From NCBI RefSeq assembly GCF_025698545.1, contig NC_068566.1, forward strand, positions 43,751,192-43,815,191: DNA of 64,000 nucleotides, in the 5' to 3' direction. This document shows, in pieces, positions 11,396-24,200 of the stretch. Source of the stretch: Gossypium raimondii (lineage: Eukaryota > Streptophyta > Magnoliopsida > Malvales > Malvaceae). The position numbers and the translations under genes are program-made. Below the pieces are notes generated by a model that worked only from the letters and a program-made list of their open reading frames with translations, did not search any database and was not told the DNA's origin. Every line of letters starts with the position of its first letter. Position 1 is the first letter of the stretch.

Positions 11396-13804
11396 TGTAA
11401 CACCCCTTACCCGTATTCGACACCGAAATAGGGTACGAGGCATTATCAGAGTTTACTAATTAATTTTCAGACATTTCATTTTTATCTAACATTCATATTT
11501 ATAACCAATCAAAACCAAAACATTAATGAGCTAACGTTAACCAAATTAACTTATACACGCCATTATAACCAGAATCAAATCATCTAAAATTACCGATAGA
11601 ACCGATGGATAATATAATATATCTCCAATAAGCTTCCGATAATCATCTCAAAGCGTCTAATAACTATACATATTACCAATAATAATTCGGTTCAATATAA
11701 AACACACATATATAATATTCATTACCAAATAGCATTCATTTCAATTGAAATTAAACAAAATATAGTTCATACGAACTTACCGAAGCTAAATTAGAAATAC
11801 CAAAATTTAGGAACATTTTGGAAATTTTCTATTTTCTCAATTTCCACCCAATCTTGATCTAAATTGATATTTTATTCAATTTACTACTTTAAATAATAAA
11901 ACAATTCATTTTATACAATTTGGTCACTTTTTGATATTTTTACAAATTTACCCTTAAATTTTCACCTTTGTTCAATTTAGTCCTTGAAACATATAAATTG
12001 GTCATTTTTAATAAAGAAAACTCATGTTAGTTGAATAATCATATATTTTCCTCCTCCTCCTCTCCATTCCACATCCTTAATGTATATAACATGCTTATAG
12101 GTAACATTATCTATAATTTCACCATTACTTATATATTCATTCAAAGTTGTCCACTTGAGTCATAGTCACTAAATTAGTTATATATTGAACTACAGAACTC
12201 CAAATTAAGATCCGTTAATTTTCTCTGAAACTAGACTCACATATATTCTTACCATAAAATTTTTAGAATTTTTCGTTTAGCCAATAAGTACAGTTTATTC
12301 TTTAAAGCCATCCCTGTTCTGCTGTCTGACACTTCCGACCTTTTTTCACTAAAAATTAATTATCTCCTCGTACAGAATTCTAATGATGTTACCGTTTATT
12401 TCTATTGAAAATATACTCATTAATTATTTAAAAATATAAATTTAAACCTCTAATTATTTTTCTCCATTTTTTGATGATTTTCCAAAGTCAGTACAGGGGA
12501 ACCCGAAATCATTCTGACCTTATCTCACAAAACCTATTATAGCTCATAATTTAAAATTACATTGCTTACACCGTTTCTTCTATGAGAAACTAGACTCAAT
12601 AATATTTAATTTCATATTTTTTTCATCCTCTAATTCAATTTATACGATTTTTGGTAGATTTTCAAAGTCAGACTACTGCTGCTGTCTCAAAACTGTTTTA
12701 GTGTAAAATGTTGATAACTAAATTTATAACACTTTCCTTCCCTTTTTCTTTAATATTTTACATCACTTTCTCTTATTTCCCTTTTCTAACATAACAAGAA
12801 TATATAACCTTATATAATGAAACTCTACTTTAACATTAATTTCCTACTTTTCCATAATATCAAACTCAAAAGTATATAAAAATCTTGATGTTCTTACCTT
12901 ATGCCATTGCTTTCAATCTTTAACTTGATTTTCTCCCTCCTCCAGCTTCTATTTCTTGAATCTAACTTGATATTCTAACTCCCCATAGTCTCCTTGTTAT
13001 CTTTCTCTCTTGATGGATATGGAAATTCTTTTGATTTCTAAGTGAAAATGATAAATTTTTTGTAAAAGGACCAAATTGTAAAGAAAAGAAAGTTTCTCTC
13101 TTTCTTTTCTCTTCATACGTGAGTTGCATGGGGAAGAAGATGATGGGTTGGTTCCCTTTTCATCTTTCTTTCCACAAATATATATACTAAATAAATTAAT
13201 AATAAAATAATAAAATATCATTTAAAAATCAAATTAAAATATTAATAAACTAATATTTATTTAATTAATTAATCTAAAATATCACCAATATCATCATTGC
13301 CTTCTAGATTTTCTCTCTTCTAATTGACCATTTTGCCCTTTATGTTCTTTTAAAATTCCATCATTGAGTCATCACTTAATTTGGTAAAATTACAATTTAG
13401 TCCCTCATAATTCCTTCATCTATTCAATTTGGTCCCAATTCATCCATCTTCCTTAGTTTCTAGATTATTCCACCCTTAAAATATTTACACTATTGGTCCT
13501 TCAACTTTTTATATTTACACTTAAACCCCTCAAACTTTAAGTATTTATTCTTGGGTAACAAAACTTTTCTCACTTTTGTAATTTAATCATTTCTTGGATT
13601 AATATGTCATAATATACTTTCCAATGTTGACATAACTCAATTACCCTTTTTATCACTTTATTTCCTTATTTTACCATATTAGTATTTTCATGCAATCTTC
13701 CTATCATAATGCAACCCATGTCATAATTTTAAAATAAATTTTCCTTGTCGGATTTGTGGTCCCGAAAACACTGTTCCATCTAGCCCCAAAATCAGGCTGT
13801 TACA
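11396..13804. mobile_element. Solo LTR, 2409 bases, TSD GAAGG
   Basis: Begins TGTAACACCCC and ends GGCTGTTACA, with short inverted TG..CA termini. It is flanked by a perfect 5-base direct repeat GAAGG at 11391-11395 and 13805-13809. It has no coding capacity, primer site or polypurine tract, as expected after LTR-LTR recombination. Confidence 0.8.
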
Positions 13805-15321
13805 GAAGGACCAATAGTACAAATATTTTTAAGGGTGGAAGGATCTAGAAACTAAGGAGAATAGATGAGTTAGGACCAAATTGAATAAGTAGAAAAAGTA
13901 TGAGGGGTTAAATCATAATTTTACTAAAATGAGTGATGAGTCAAAGAGTAATTTTGAAGGATAATAAGGGGAAAATGGTCATTTAAGTGAGGAAGATAAT
14001 TTTGAAGAGTAATAATGTTGGTGATATTTTAAATTAATTAATTAATTAAATATTAGTTTATTAATATTTGATTTGACATTTATTTATATTTTATATTTTG
14101 TTAATTTTTATTTAGTATATAAGGAAAGAAAGATGAAGAATTCTCTTCATCTTTTATGTTCTCAACGTGAGAAGAAGAAGAAAGAAAGAAAATTTTCTTT
14201 TCTTTACAATTTGGTCATTTCATAAAAAATTCACTATTTTTACCTAGAAATCAAAAGAAATTCCATAGCTACCAAGAGAGAAAGATAATAAGGGGACTAT
14301 GGGGAGCTTTAATATCAAGTTAGATTCGAGAAATAGAAGCTGGAGGAGAGAGAAAGTTAAGTTAAAGTTTGGTTTCAATAGAATAAGGTATGGATGTTAA
14401 GATTTTATGTTATTATTAAGCTTAATAGTGATAAAAAGCATAAAATGGGCTGTATTAAATGCCATGAATATTTAGCTAGCATGAGTTTGCATTAAAAATG
14501 GTTAATTTGCATGTTTTAGACTCAGGGACTAAATTGAATAAAAGTAAAATTTGAAGGGTAATTTTGTAAAATGTCAAAATGACCAAATTGTATGAAATAA
14601 AATTTTTATTGTCTAAATGAATATGTTGTATGAAATTATTAGTTTATATCAAGTGCATTTAGAGCTTTAATTTTGTTGTATGATGACTATATAAAGTGAT
14701 TTTGTTAAATATTGATTTTAGGATTAAATTGTGAAAAGGTTAAAAATATTAGGGTTTGGTATTAATTTTTTATTAAGGGTTGTATGATAGCCTAGAATAT
14801 TTGGATAAATTATTAATTGAGAAAAATTAGTTGATTTGATAGATTAACTAGTTAAGGGACTAAATTGCAAAAGTTATAAAAATTGGGGTAATTATGTAAA
14901 TTCAAAAGTTGAAGGGTATAAATTGTGAAATTAATTGGAACTGAAATATATGCTAATGAATGAGTAATTTTATATTTTAGATCAAGATCCATGAGATACT
15001 GTGAAAAGGAAAAAAAAGCGAAATAGTCCATGAACTCCTGCAATTATTACAATTCAATTTAGGTAAGTTCGTATGAACTGTATTCTGTATAATTTTGATT
15101 AAAGTGAATATTAATTGGTGATTGGTAATATATATGTGTTCTGTTGTTGGAATTGAATTATTGTTGGAAAAATATTATTGAAATTAATACTCAATTTGGA
15201 TTGAATGCGGGATTTGAGTACATTCGTGATTTGGCGAATTGACGGCATTGGAGGAAAATGACGGCAAATTACCCAAGTAAACCGAGGTTCAGTATTTGTT
15301 GCGAACTCTCGTGTTTTACTT

Positions 15322-15628
15322 TTCGTTCAGCTCTTTTAAGCTTTTATTTAACTCATATGAGTTTCCGTTTAGCTCTTTTGATTCCTATTTAACCAATATG
15401 GGTTTCTGTTCAGCTTTTACGAGCTTCTGTTCAACCCTTATGGGTTTCTGGGTTTCTGTTCAGCTCTTACGAGCTTCTGTTCAACTCTTATGGGTTTCCG
15501 TTCAGCTCTTACGAGCTTCTGTTCAACCCTTATGGGTTTCCGTTCAGCTCTTACGAGCTTCTGTTCAACCCTTATAGGTTTCTATTTAGCTCTCATGAGC
15601 TTCTGTTCAGCTTTCGAGCTTCTGTTAA
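15322..15628. repeat. Minisatellite, 42-base unit built of two 21-base halves
   Basis: About four near-perfect units of 'gtttccgttcagctcttacg' plus 'agcttctgttcaacccttatgg', with degenerate units on both sides. The 93-residue open frame here is a by-product of the repeat (unit length divisible by three). Confidence 0.8.
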
Positions 15629-16994
15629 CGATGTACTCAAATCCGTAAGTTATTCTTCGAAAGGTAAAATATCGGGAGCTGTCTTGAATGATATATGTAT
15701 ATGAAGAAATGGTAAGAGAATGATATGTATATATATCAATATCTTGATATGTTGATACATGGAAATTATGTAAGTTTAGACAAGTAATAAACTCAAGTGT
15801 AACGTGTTGAGATAGTCAGGTTATCGATGTTGAAATTATATGAAATATGTTAAGTACGGTAACAAGTGTTGTTGTTTGATGCTTAGGCAAGTGCCAAGCT
15901 ATTGGTTGAATGGTATGTTTAATTGTAAGATGCATTGAAATGGTAAGTGCTCAAATGAAAATATGCTTGTGTTCATGAAAGAGTGGTAAGTTTAAAGTTA
16001 TGTAATTTCTTATGAAATGACTTATTATATGATTAATTTGAAAAATGCTATGTTTAAATGCATTAGCTAGTGGCTATGGTTGAATGATATGTTTATGACT
16101 GGCGTGTTATGCGTATGGAATGAGTGTAGAAAGTAAAAATGCAAATGAAAATAAAGAAATTCGGAAGAGTTAAAGGTTGTTTAAAATCCTACTATGCTAG
16201 GGATAATATGTACAAGTGATGTTGTGGATTTATTTACCTTGTGAGTTGATGAATATAGCCACGTGAGTACTGTGGTATCAATATTAGATTATTCTTGATA
16301 TTTATAAATTTCATATTTGAAATGAATGGATATGATTAAAGTTTATACGAGCTTACTAAGAATTTATTGCTTACGTATTTGTTTTTCTTTACTTTTTAAA
16401 TTATCGGAAGCTCGATTGGGTTGAAAGCTTGTCGGAGTTATATCACACTATCCACGGTACTTTCGAATGTTTTGATTTTGGTTATAATGGCATGTATAGG
16501 TAACTTGTTCAATGTTGGCCTATATGTAAATTGTTGAGATTAGACACTTATTTTGGCTTGTTTTGGATGCCTAATTATGACTTGTTGATATGTATAAAGT
16601 TGATTGTAGGTTGACACAAAATTGAGTGGGAAATATGACTTGTAAAATGACCTATTTTTGTCCACACGGGTAGAGACACGGGCGTGTGTCTCAACCGTGT
16701 GTCCTATGTATCTTAAATTTGCATAAAACAGAATGCTCACACGGCTTAGCACACGGGTGTGTGGCTTGGCTGTGTGACTCAAGTCAGTATGCTCAAATTG
16801 TTCACACGGCTTGACCACACGGGCGTGTGTCTCCTGCACCTTAGAAAGTTTTTTTTGATGTTTTCTGAAAAAAATTTTGACTTCCCGATTTAGTCCCAAC
16901 TTATTTCCAATGTGTATTTTGAGCATCGAGAGCTCACCTAAGGGACAATATTATTGTTTTTGCTTGGTTTCTGATATGAATGCTAAATTAAATA

Positions 16995-17870
16995 CTTGAA
17001 AAAGTCCAACATTGTCTCCCTTGTCATCAAAGCCGTAAAAGTACTATAGAGTTGGATCTATTAGTACTAAAATTATATTTTATTTTTTATTTAAAAAAAT
17101 ATCTATATTTTATTTTTAGTTCAAATAGTAAATTAATTTTTTTGTTAAATAATTAAATAATTAATATCATTATTAAGAACTAGTCTTATACATCAGTATG
17201 TAGGCTCATCTTTAGAGGTTGTTTGAGAGTACAGTCGCCGAGGGCCCAAGACTAGAAGGGACCCAAAAAAATTATTTTTTCAAATTTTAATATGGGAAAG
17301 AGATTTTTCATACTAAAATAAATTAATTAAATGACTAGAGCTTTCAATTTTTCGCCATAAATGCTTTATCTCCTAGGGCCCCAAATTTTTTTTAATTTTT
17401 ATTGTATTACATTTTATATTTTTTATAAAAAAATGGCTCAATTTATTGTTTCGTATAGAGCCCCAAAAATATCAAGACTGAGCCTGTCAGCATGAGGTAC
17501 ACGTGACACGTTACGTGTCATTGTCTGGTTATTTCGTCAGTCACATTAATTTTTAATAATACAAATTGATGAATTTTTTAACAAAAAGACTTATTCTCTA
17601 ATTTAACGCATAAAATTAAATTTACTCAATTTTTAAATAAAATAAAATATAATTTACTCTAAATACGATTACCTCCGTATATTTTTACACCTAAAACTCG
17701 TTTCTTCACATTAAACTTTAAAATAGTCAGCAAAAACAAACGGAAGGAATAAGAAAAAAAGTCAAAAGTTGAATAGTCAGTTTCACATTGCTCTTGCGGT
17801 GTATTCAAAAGTTACATTTGGAAAAATAATTATTTGAAAAGTATTATAGAAAATTACAATTGATTAATAT
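16995..17870. repeat. Diverged tandem-duplicate sequence (partner 4420-5000)
   Basis: Continues the region upstream of 4CL-like copy 2 on the far side of the LTR nest. Confidence 0.55.
17203..17484. mobile_element. MITE-like insertion with GGCTCA ends
   Basis: Starts GGCTCATCTTTAG and ends AAGACTGAGCC. The corresponding place in the first tandem unit (about 4570) lacks these 282 bases, which supports insertion. The target duplication is not clear. Confidence 0.45.
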
Positions 17871-18980
17871 TAATATTTATCAATCGCTGTCAAATTGAAT
17901 ATCCATATTATACATGATATTAAAAATAAAAATTCAAAAATACCAAGTGTTATTAATTTGATAATAATAATTATTAAATTAATTAATTTAAATAATATTT
18001 ATAAATTACATATTAAATATTAGTAATATTATAACAATTATTATTATTATTATTTAGGTCATTTGTTAGCAACGTGGATGTTGATAAATATGCCAAACAC
18101 TAACAATAATTTCATAACAAGAAATTAATACGTTTCTTTTTTGTGTTTGTGAGAATAAAGACGAAAACACAAACATTTTGCTTTAGATTCAACGACGAGG
18201 CTATCTTTGAATAAATTTGTAGTTATTAAACTCTAAACCCTAAAATTCTAAAAAAATTTGCTTTTATTTCTCAATTTTGTTTGATTATATGCTAAATTAG
18301 TTGTTGGTTGATTGATTAATTATTTGTCAGATTAGGTTGATGATTATTTTTATTAATTGGTTGTTTTTTATATCAAAATGTTTAATACATTAAAATTGAT
18401 ACATTTAGTGAGAAATCTAGATAAATGAGATCGAGAAGAGAGTTGGTCCTTGATAATTCGATATAATTGTACCAGATGGTGAAATCGAGAGAATTTAGTT
18501 GGAAATTCCGAATTAAGATGAGACCGAGAGGATAACTTTATTGATAATTTAGATTTAGTTTCAATATATTTTCATATTTGGTTTGCACTAATAATTTTTG
18601 ACTCGATTACATTAGTAATTGCTTAGCTCGTAGTTAACTTGATAAATATATTTATCAATTGAAAAATTCATTGGGTTCAATCCTTTGAATACTTTCGTAT
18701 TTTGTTGTAAAAAAATTTATATTACAACTCGGCACTATAAACTTATAGTTAAAGTCGTTTTTCATATTGTTAAATATTTTCATTGTTTTCTACGCACGCA
18801 ACACAACGATCAAACCTAAATGTAGAGAAATTCGACCCACCTCTTGGCCATTCAGAGAGATTTAATAATTAATTGTAGTGACATAGATCATGATCTAGTT
18901 CACCCACAACATAAAAAAAAACTCATTTTCCGCATTGTAAACCCAAGAAAATTCCAATCAATATGGTCATACTATTTACT
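17871..18980. other. Non-coding stretch, no gene recognised
   Basis: AT-rich. The segment 18275-18500 is similar to 7300-7500 of the first tandem unit. Confidence 0.35.
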
Positions 18981-18989
18981 AACATCAAA

Positions 18990-20014
18990 CTCCTGAGCTA
19001 TCTCACCCACCTTACCCCAACCTTTATTCTTCATGTAGTGGATAAGCTCAAAAGCGATTGAAATGTTATTCATGATCAGACGTACCAGAGCAAACTAAAT
19101 TACATAGGAGAAATGATGGAAGGCAGAAATTCTTAAGGCGATTAGCAAGAACTTCAGCCACTATCTTGTAGAGAAAGTTACATAGCACAATGGGCCTCAA
19201 ATCTTTTAAGCTATTAGGTTTATCCTTTTTGGGAATCAAAATAATCAAAGTTTCATTAAGAAAATCATGAAAAAGACCGTTATTTAATCATGAACAACAT
19301 TGATCGATAACATTAGTACCCAAAATAGACCAACACCTTTAAAAGAATCCCAGATTCATTCCATCATGTCTTGGAGTTTTATTGGGTTCATGCTCATAAT
19401 CGCATCAGAAAATTCCTCGATACAGAATGGGGCAACAAGAGACTCATTCTGGCTACAAAGAATGTAAGTAAGAAGATTAAAGAAAACAGTGAAACGAAGT
19501 GGAAGAATGTGTGAATAGATTAGGAAAGTACCTCTTAATTATATCGCACATCTCATTGGAATTAGTTCACATCCTCTATCATCATCGTGAAGCATACGAA
19601 TATGATTGTCTCTCTTCCATTTAGAAGCTTGGGCATGAAAGAACTAAGAGTTAGCTTCTCCATGTTTCATCCAAAGGATTTTTGACGACCTCTTCTTGAG
19701 CATAAAGCACATTTAATTCCAAACGTAGGTTCACCAAATCAAGTGCATTAGGATGCTGTATTCGGGTAGCCTCGATTTGATTTTTCAAATTATCGATGCA
19801 TGACTTATAGTTGTTACTTCAATTGCTTTTCCATTCCATGAGTCGTTCACCACAAAACTGTAACTTGGACATAACATCATTAGAAGGCATTCATACTAGC
19901 TTGAGTTTATAACGTCCCCAAAAACTCTTCGTTAAACTACATATTTTCAAAATGAAATTTACGAGCATGGTGGACCGGCATCTATTTACTTGTAACAAGC
20001 TTTTATCGGGTTAC
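18990..20014 (-). mobile_element. LINE ORF2 fragment (reverse transcriptase region), interrupted at 20015
   Basis: On the minus strand 19066-19248 reads IPKKDKPNSLKDLRPIVLCN and continues YKIVAEVLANRLK, the diagnostic RT block of plant L1-type LINEs. Further upstream frames (about 19370 and 19640-19700) fit the preceding LINE domain (for example QDMMESG and MKHGEANS). It is full of stops and shifts. The LINE resumes on the other side of the Copia element at 25286. Confidence 0.75.
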
Positions 20015-20019
20015 GACCT
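20015..20019. repeat. Target-site duplication GACCT (left)
   Basis: Matches GACCT at 25281-25285 exactly, flanking the Copia element. Confidence 0.9.
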
Positions 20020-20327
20020 TGTTAAGATAATATGTTTAAGATTGCTGCCATTTAAATTTTTTCTGTTACTAAGTTTGAATAATTCTCCTTAACTTTAGGA
20101 GATTAGATTCTTGATTTGTTTGTTATTTTGTTATCAATTTTTTAGCAGTTTTTTAGAACCTCTTTTTTCTATTTTTAGTCTTGAATTTTCTGTATTTAAA
20201 TCGTTGAGGTGCAAATCAATTAATATTCCAATCTTCAATTATTTTTTCTACTTAAAAACTTCCTGTCTCTTCTTTCTGCTTCAAATCTCTCGATCAACCA
20301 TCAAAGTTCGAGTTCTAAACACCAACA
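20020..20327 (+). repeat. 5' LTR of the Copia element
   Basis: Same length as the 3' LTR at 24973-25280 and bounded by TG and CA. Confidence 0.92.
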
Positions 20328-20329
20328 AA

Positions 20330-20342
20330 TTGGTATCGAAGC
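20330..20342 (+). promoter_or_regulatory. Primer-binding site
   Basis: TTGGTATCGAAGC, a near match to the initiator Met-tRNA primer site common in plant Copia elements, two bases after the LTR. Confidence 0.75.
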
Positions 20343-20382
20343 TGTTTTCTTGAGGGATCTGTGAGGTTATTTGCGTGTTAAG

Positions 20383-21276
20383 ATGGAAGGAGGATCCAAT
20401 TTTTTAGTTGTTGCACCACCAGTCTTCGATGGAGACAATTACGGATGTGGGCGATTCGCATGGAGACTTACACGGAGGCTTTGGATCTTTGGGAACCTGT
20501 AGAAGAGGATTACGAGGTCCCACCACTTCCAGCAAATCCTACTGTGGCACAGATTAAAGCACAAAAGGAAAAGAAGACAAGGAAATCAAAGGCAAAAGCT
20601 TGCTTATTTGCAGCTGTGTCTCAAATGATTTTCACACGAATAATGTCTCTGAAATCAGCAAATGAAATCTGGGATTACCTCAAGGCTGAATATGAAGGAG
20701 ATGAGAGGATTTGTGGAATGAAAGTCCTAAATCTAATCAGAGATTTCGAGTTGCTAAAGATGAAGGAGTCCGAGTCAGTGAAAGAATATTCTGACAGACT
20801 TCTCAGCATTGCCAACAAGGTGAGATTGCTTGGTTCTGAGTTGAACGACTCTAGAATCATGGAAAAGCTACTGGTCACTGTTCCAGAGAAGTTTGAAGCC
20901 ACCATTACTACTCTGGAGAACACCAAGGACCTGTCAAAGATCTCTCTTGCAGAACTCTTGAATGCTTTACAAGCATAAGAGCAAAGAAGATCCATGAGGC
21001 AAGAGGGAGTGATAGAAGGTGCCTTACCTGTCAAGCATCAAGACAACAACAGGTATAAAAAGAAGAAAAAATTTAAGAACCAGTCGATGAGTGGAGAAAA
21101 TTCATCAGGCAATTATCAGAAGAGCAAAAGAGGAGGTGTCAAGAAATCCTACCCACATTGTCACCATTGTGAGAAGAAAGGTCATCCACCATTCAAATGT
21201 TGGAAAAGACCTGACGCCAAATGCTCCAAATGCAATCAACTTGGACACGAAGCAGTGATTTGTAAGGTCAAAGGCT
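20383..21276 (+). pseudogene. Copia gag with two zinc knuckles, broken
   Basis: Starts MEGGSNFLVVAPPVFDGDNY. One base is missing at about 20442, so the frame shifts before WAIRMETYTEALDLW. A stop at 20976-20978 follows LNALQA. Two CCHC knuckles are clear, CHHCEKKGHPPFKC and CSKCNQLGHEAVIC (about 21155-21270), and another stop lies at 21277. This is the nucleocapsid part of the element. Confidence 0.88.
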
Positions 21277-21278
21277 AG

Positions 21279-24200
21279 GTGCAAGAAGTAGATGCACAGG
21301 TAGCTGATCAAGAAGAAGAAGATCCATTGTTCGTGGTTACTTGTTTCTCAGCCAGGGAATCAAGTGAGAGCTGGTTAATTGATAGTGGGTGCACAAATCA
21401 CATGACGTATGACAAGGAGCTCTTCGAGGAATTGAGAAACACTGAAGTCCAAAGAGTGAGGATTGGAAATGGTGAGTACTTGGAAGTCAAGGGAAAAGGC
21501 ACAATAGCTATTACAAGCTATGAAGGTACAAAATTCATTTCAGATGTTTTGTTTGTACCTAAAATTGATCAAAATCTTTTAAGTGTTGGCCAGTTGCTGG
21601 ATAAAGGCTATAAAGTGCTATTTGAAAATAAGCAGTGCTTGATCAGAGATGCTAATGGCAGAGACTTGTTCAATGTCAAAATGAAGGGAAAAAGTTTTGC
21701 TCTTAATCCAATGAAAAAGGAGCAAATGGCTTTTAAATCCAGAGTTAGTACTACTGAGACTTGGCACAAGAGACTTGGGCACTTTTACCATCGATGATTG
21801 CTTCAAATGCAGTCGAAGAAGTTGGTGGAAGGACTTACAGACATTGATGATGATCTACCTTATTGTCGAGCTTGCAAATTTGGGAAACAACATAGACAAC
21901 CCTTTCCTAAACAAGCTTGGAGAGCATCGAAAAAGTTACAGCTTGTTCATACTGATCTTTGTGGTCCTTAGAGAACGCCTTCACTAAATGGTAACCTTTA
22001 TTACTTAGCCTTTATCGATGATCTAACAAGAATGTGTTGGATTTTTTTGTTGAAGTAAAAATCAGAAGTTGCTGGTGTGTTCTGGAAATTCAAAGCTAAA
22101 GTTAAGAATGAAAGTGGATGATGATTCAGATTTTAAGATCTGATAATGGCAAGGAGTACACTTCAGAAACTTTTAATAGGTTTTGTGAAGAGGTTGGAAT
22201 TGAGCATCAGTTGACGGCGCCATACACTCCACAACAAAATAGAGTCAGTGAAAGGAGGAACAGATTCATAATGGAGATAACTCGATGTATGCTTCATGAG
22301 AAGAGTCTTCCAAAAAGTTTTTGGGGAGAAGCTGCAAACACTGCTGTGTTCTTGCAAAATCAGATTTCAACAAAAGCTGTGAAGGATCAGACTCCATTTG
22401 AAGCTTGGTATGGTTACAAACCTTCTTTAAAGTTTCTTAGAGTGTTTGGCTGTCTGTGTTTCACTTACATTCCACAGGTCAAGCATGATAAGCTTGACAA
22501 AAAGCGCGGTCGGCATTTTGTTGGGTATAGCTCTGTATCTAAAGCTTACAGAGTCTTTCAACCACACACTGGACGTGTTATTGTGAGCAGAGATGTTTAT
22601 TTTGTTGAAAATGAGCAATGGAATTGGGAAGACTCGATCAAGACGAACCAAAGGTCTAGTACACCAAATCGTTCTACAATTGGCAGCACGTTAGAAGAGC
22701 TTGAAGATGAAGGGCAAGATGTTTTGGCTGATGATGCGCCTGTCAGAGGTACAAGGCTGCTCTCCGACATTTACCAAAGATGTAACATGGCTATTTGTGA
22801 GCCTGCAGGGTATTATGATGTAAAAAACAGTCAACATTGGATGGCTGCAATGAATGAGGAGATTTCAATGATCGAGAAAAACAAAACTTGGGAATTGGTT
22901 GATCGACTTCTAGACAGAAAGATAATTGGAGTAAGATGGGTGTTCAGAACGGAACTAAATCCCGATGGTTCAGTTAACAAATTCAAAGCAAGACTTGTTG
23001 TGAAGGGATATGCACAAGTCTTTGGAGCCGATTATTTAGAAACATTTGCACCTGTTGCCAGGCTTGACATTGTAAGGTTGCTGTTTGCTCTTGCTGCACA
23101 AAAGAACTGTCTAGAGGTCAAGCATGATAAGCTTGACAAAAAGGCAGAAGCTGGCATTTTTGTTGGGTATAGCACTGTATCTAAAGCTTACAGAGTCTTT
23201 CAACCACACACTGGACGTGTTATTGTGAGCAGAGATGTTTATTTTGTTGAAAATGAGCAATGGAATTGGGAAGACTCGATCAAGACGAACCAAAGGTCTA
23301 GTACACCAAATCGTTCTACAATTGGCAGCACGTTAGAAGAGCTTAAAGATGAAGGGCAAGATGTTTTGGCTGATGATGCGCCTGTCAGAGGTACAAGGGT
23401 GCTCTCCGACATTTACCAAAGATGTAACATGGCTATTTGTGAGCCTGCAGGGTATTATGATGCAAAAAACAGTCAACATTGGATGGCTGCAATGAATGAG
23501 GAGATTTCGATGACCGAGAAAAACAAAACTTGGGAATTGGTTAATCGACCTCTAGACAGAAAGATAATTGGAGTAAGATGGGTGTTCAGAACGGAACTAA
23601 ATCCCGATGGTTCAGTTAACAAATTCAAAGCAAGACTTGTTGTGAAGGGATATGCACAAGTCTTTGGAGTCGATTATTTAGAAACATTTGCACCTGTTGC
23701 CAGGCTTGACATTGTAAGGTTACTGTTTGCTCTTGCTGCACAAAAGATCTGGAAAGTTTTTTAGTTAGATGTTAAATCTGCATTCCTAAATGGAGTTTTG
23801 CAAGAAGAAATATTTGTTGAGCAACCTGAAGGTTTTGTAAGCAGAGGCAATGAAGACAAAGTTTACTTGCTGAATAAGGCTTTGTATGGCCTAAAACAGG
23901 CTCCACGAGCATGGTATAGTAGAATTGATGATCATTTGATGGGACTTGGCTTTCAGAAAAGTCAATCTGAGCTCACACTGTATGTCAAGCATGAAGGTAC
24001 AAACACTTTAGTCATTTCTCTTTATGTAGATGACTTATTGATTACAGGGAGCAATATTGATCAAGTTAATCAGTTCAAATTGGAAATGCAAAAGGTCTTT
24101 GAAATGACAGACCTTGGTCTGATGTCTTATTTCCTTGGCATTGAGATCAAACAAAGCCAAGATGAAGTGTTCATCTGTCAAAGAAAGTATGCAAAGGAGA

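Larger units (their letters stand above)
11185..16990. mobile_element. Outer LTR-like element, split by a younger LTR of the same family
   Basis: The sequence before 11391 and after 13809 reads as the reverse complement of the inner LTR (for example 'ggatctagaaactaag', 'aattaattaattaaatattagt', 'aggtaagttcgtatgaac', 'ttatcggaagct'). It interrupts similarity between the two 4CL-like upstream regions, which resumes at about 16997. Its own ends are degraded. The right part carries a 21/42-base minisatellite and 'cacacggg' motifs at 16660-16830. No pol is present, so it is a solo LTR or LTR fragment. Confidence 0.6.

Noticed and set aside
15296..15577. 93-residue repeat protein or CRISPR-like array
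   Set aside because: The frame comes from a minisatellite with a 21/42-base unit. There are no unique spacers, and the setting is a plant LTR.
16540..16926. 128-residue minus-strand frame
   Set aside because: Made of LTR sequence with repeated 'cacacggg' motifs. No protein family resemblance.
22118..23764. 548-residue protein with a doubled RT domain as a new enzyme
   Set aside because: It is Copia integrase/RT with an internal duplication, lacks the YVDD active site in this frame, and sits in an element with many stops.
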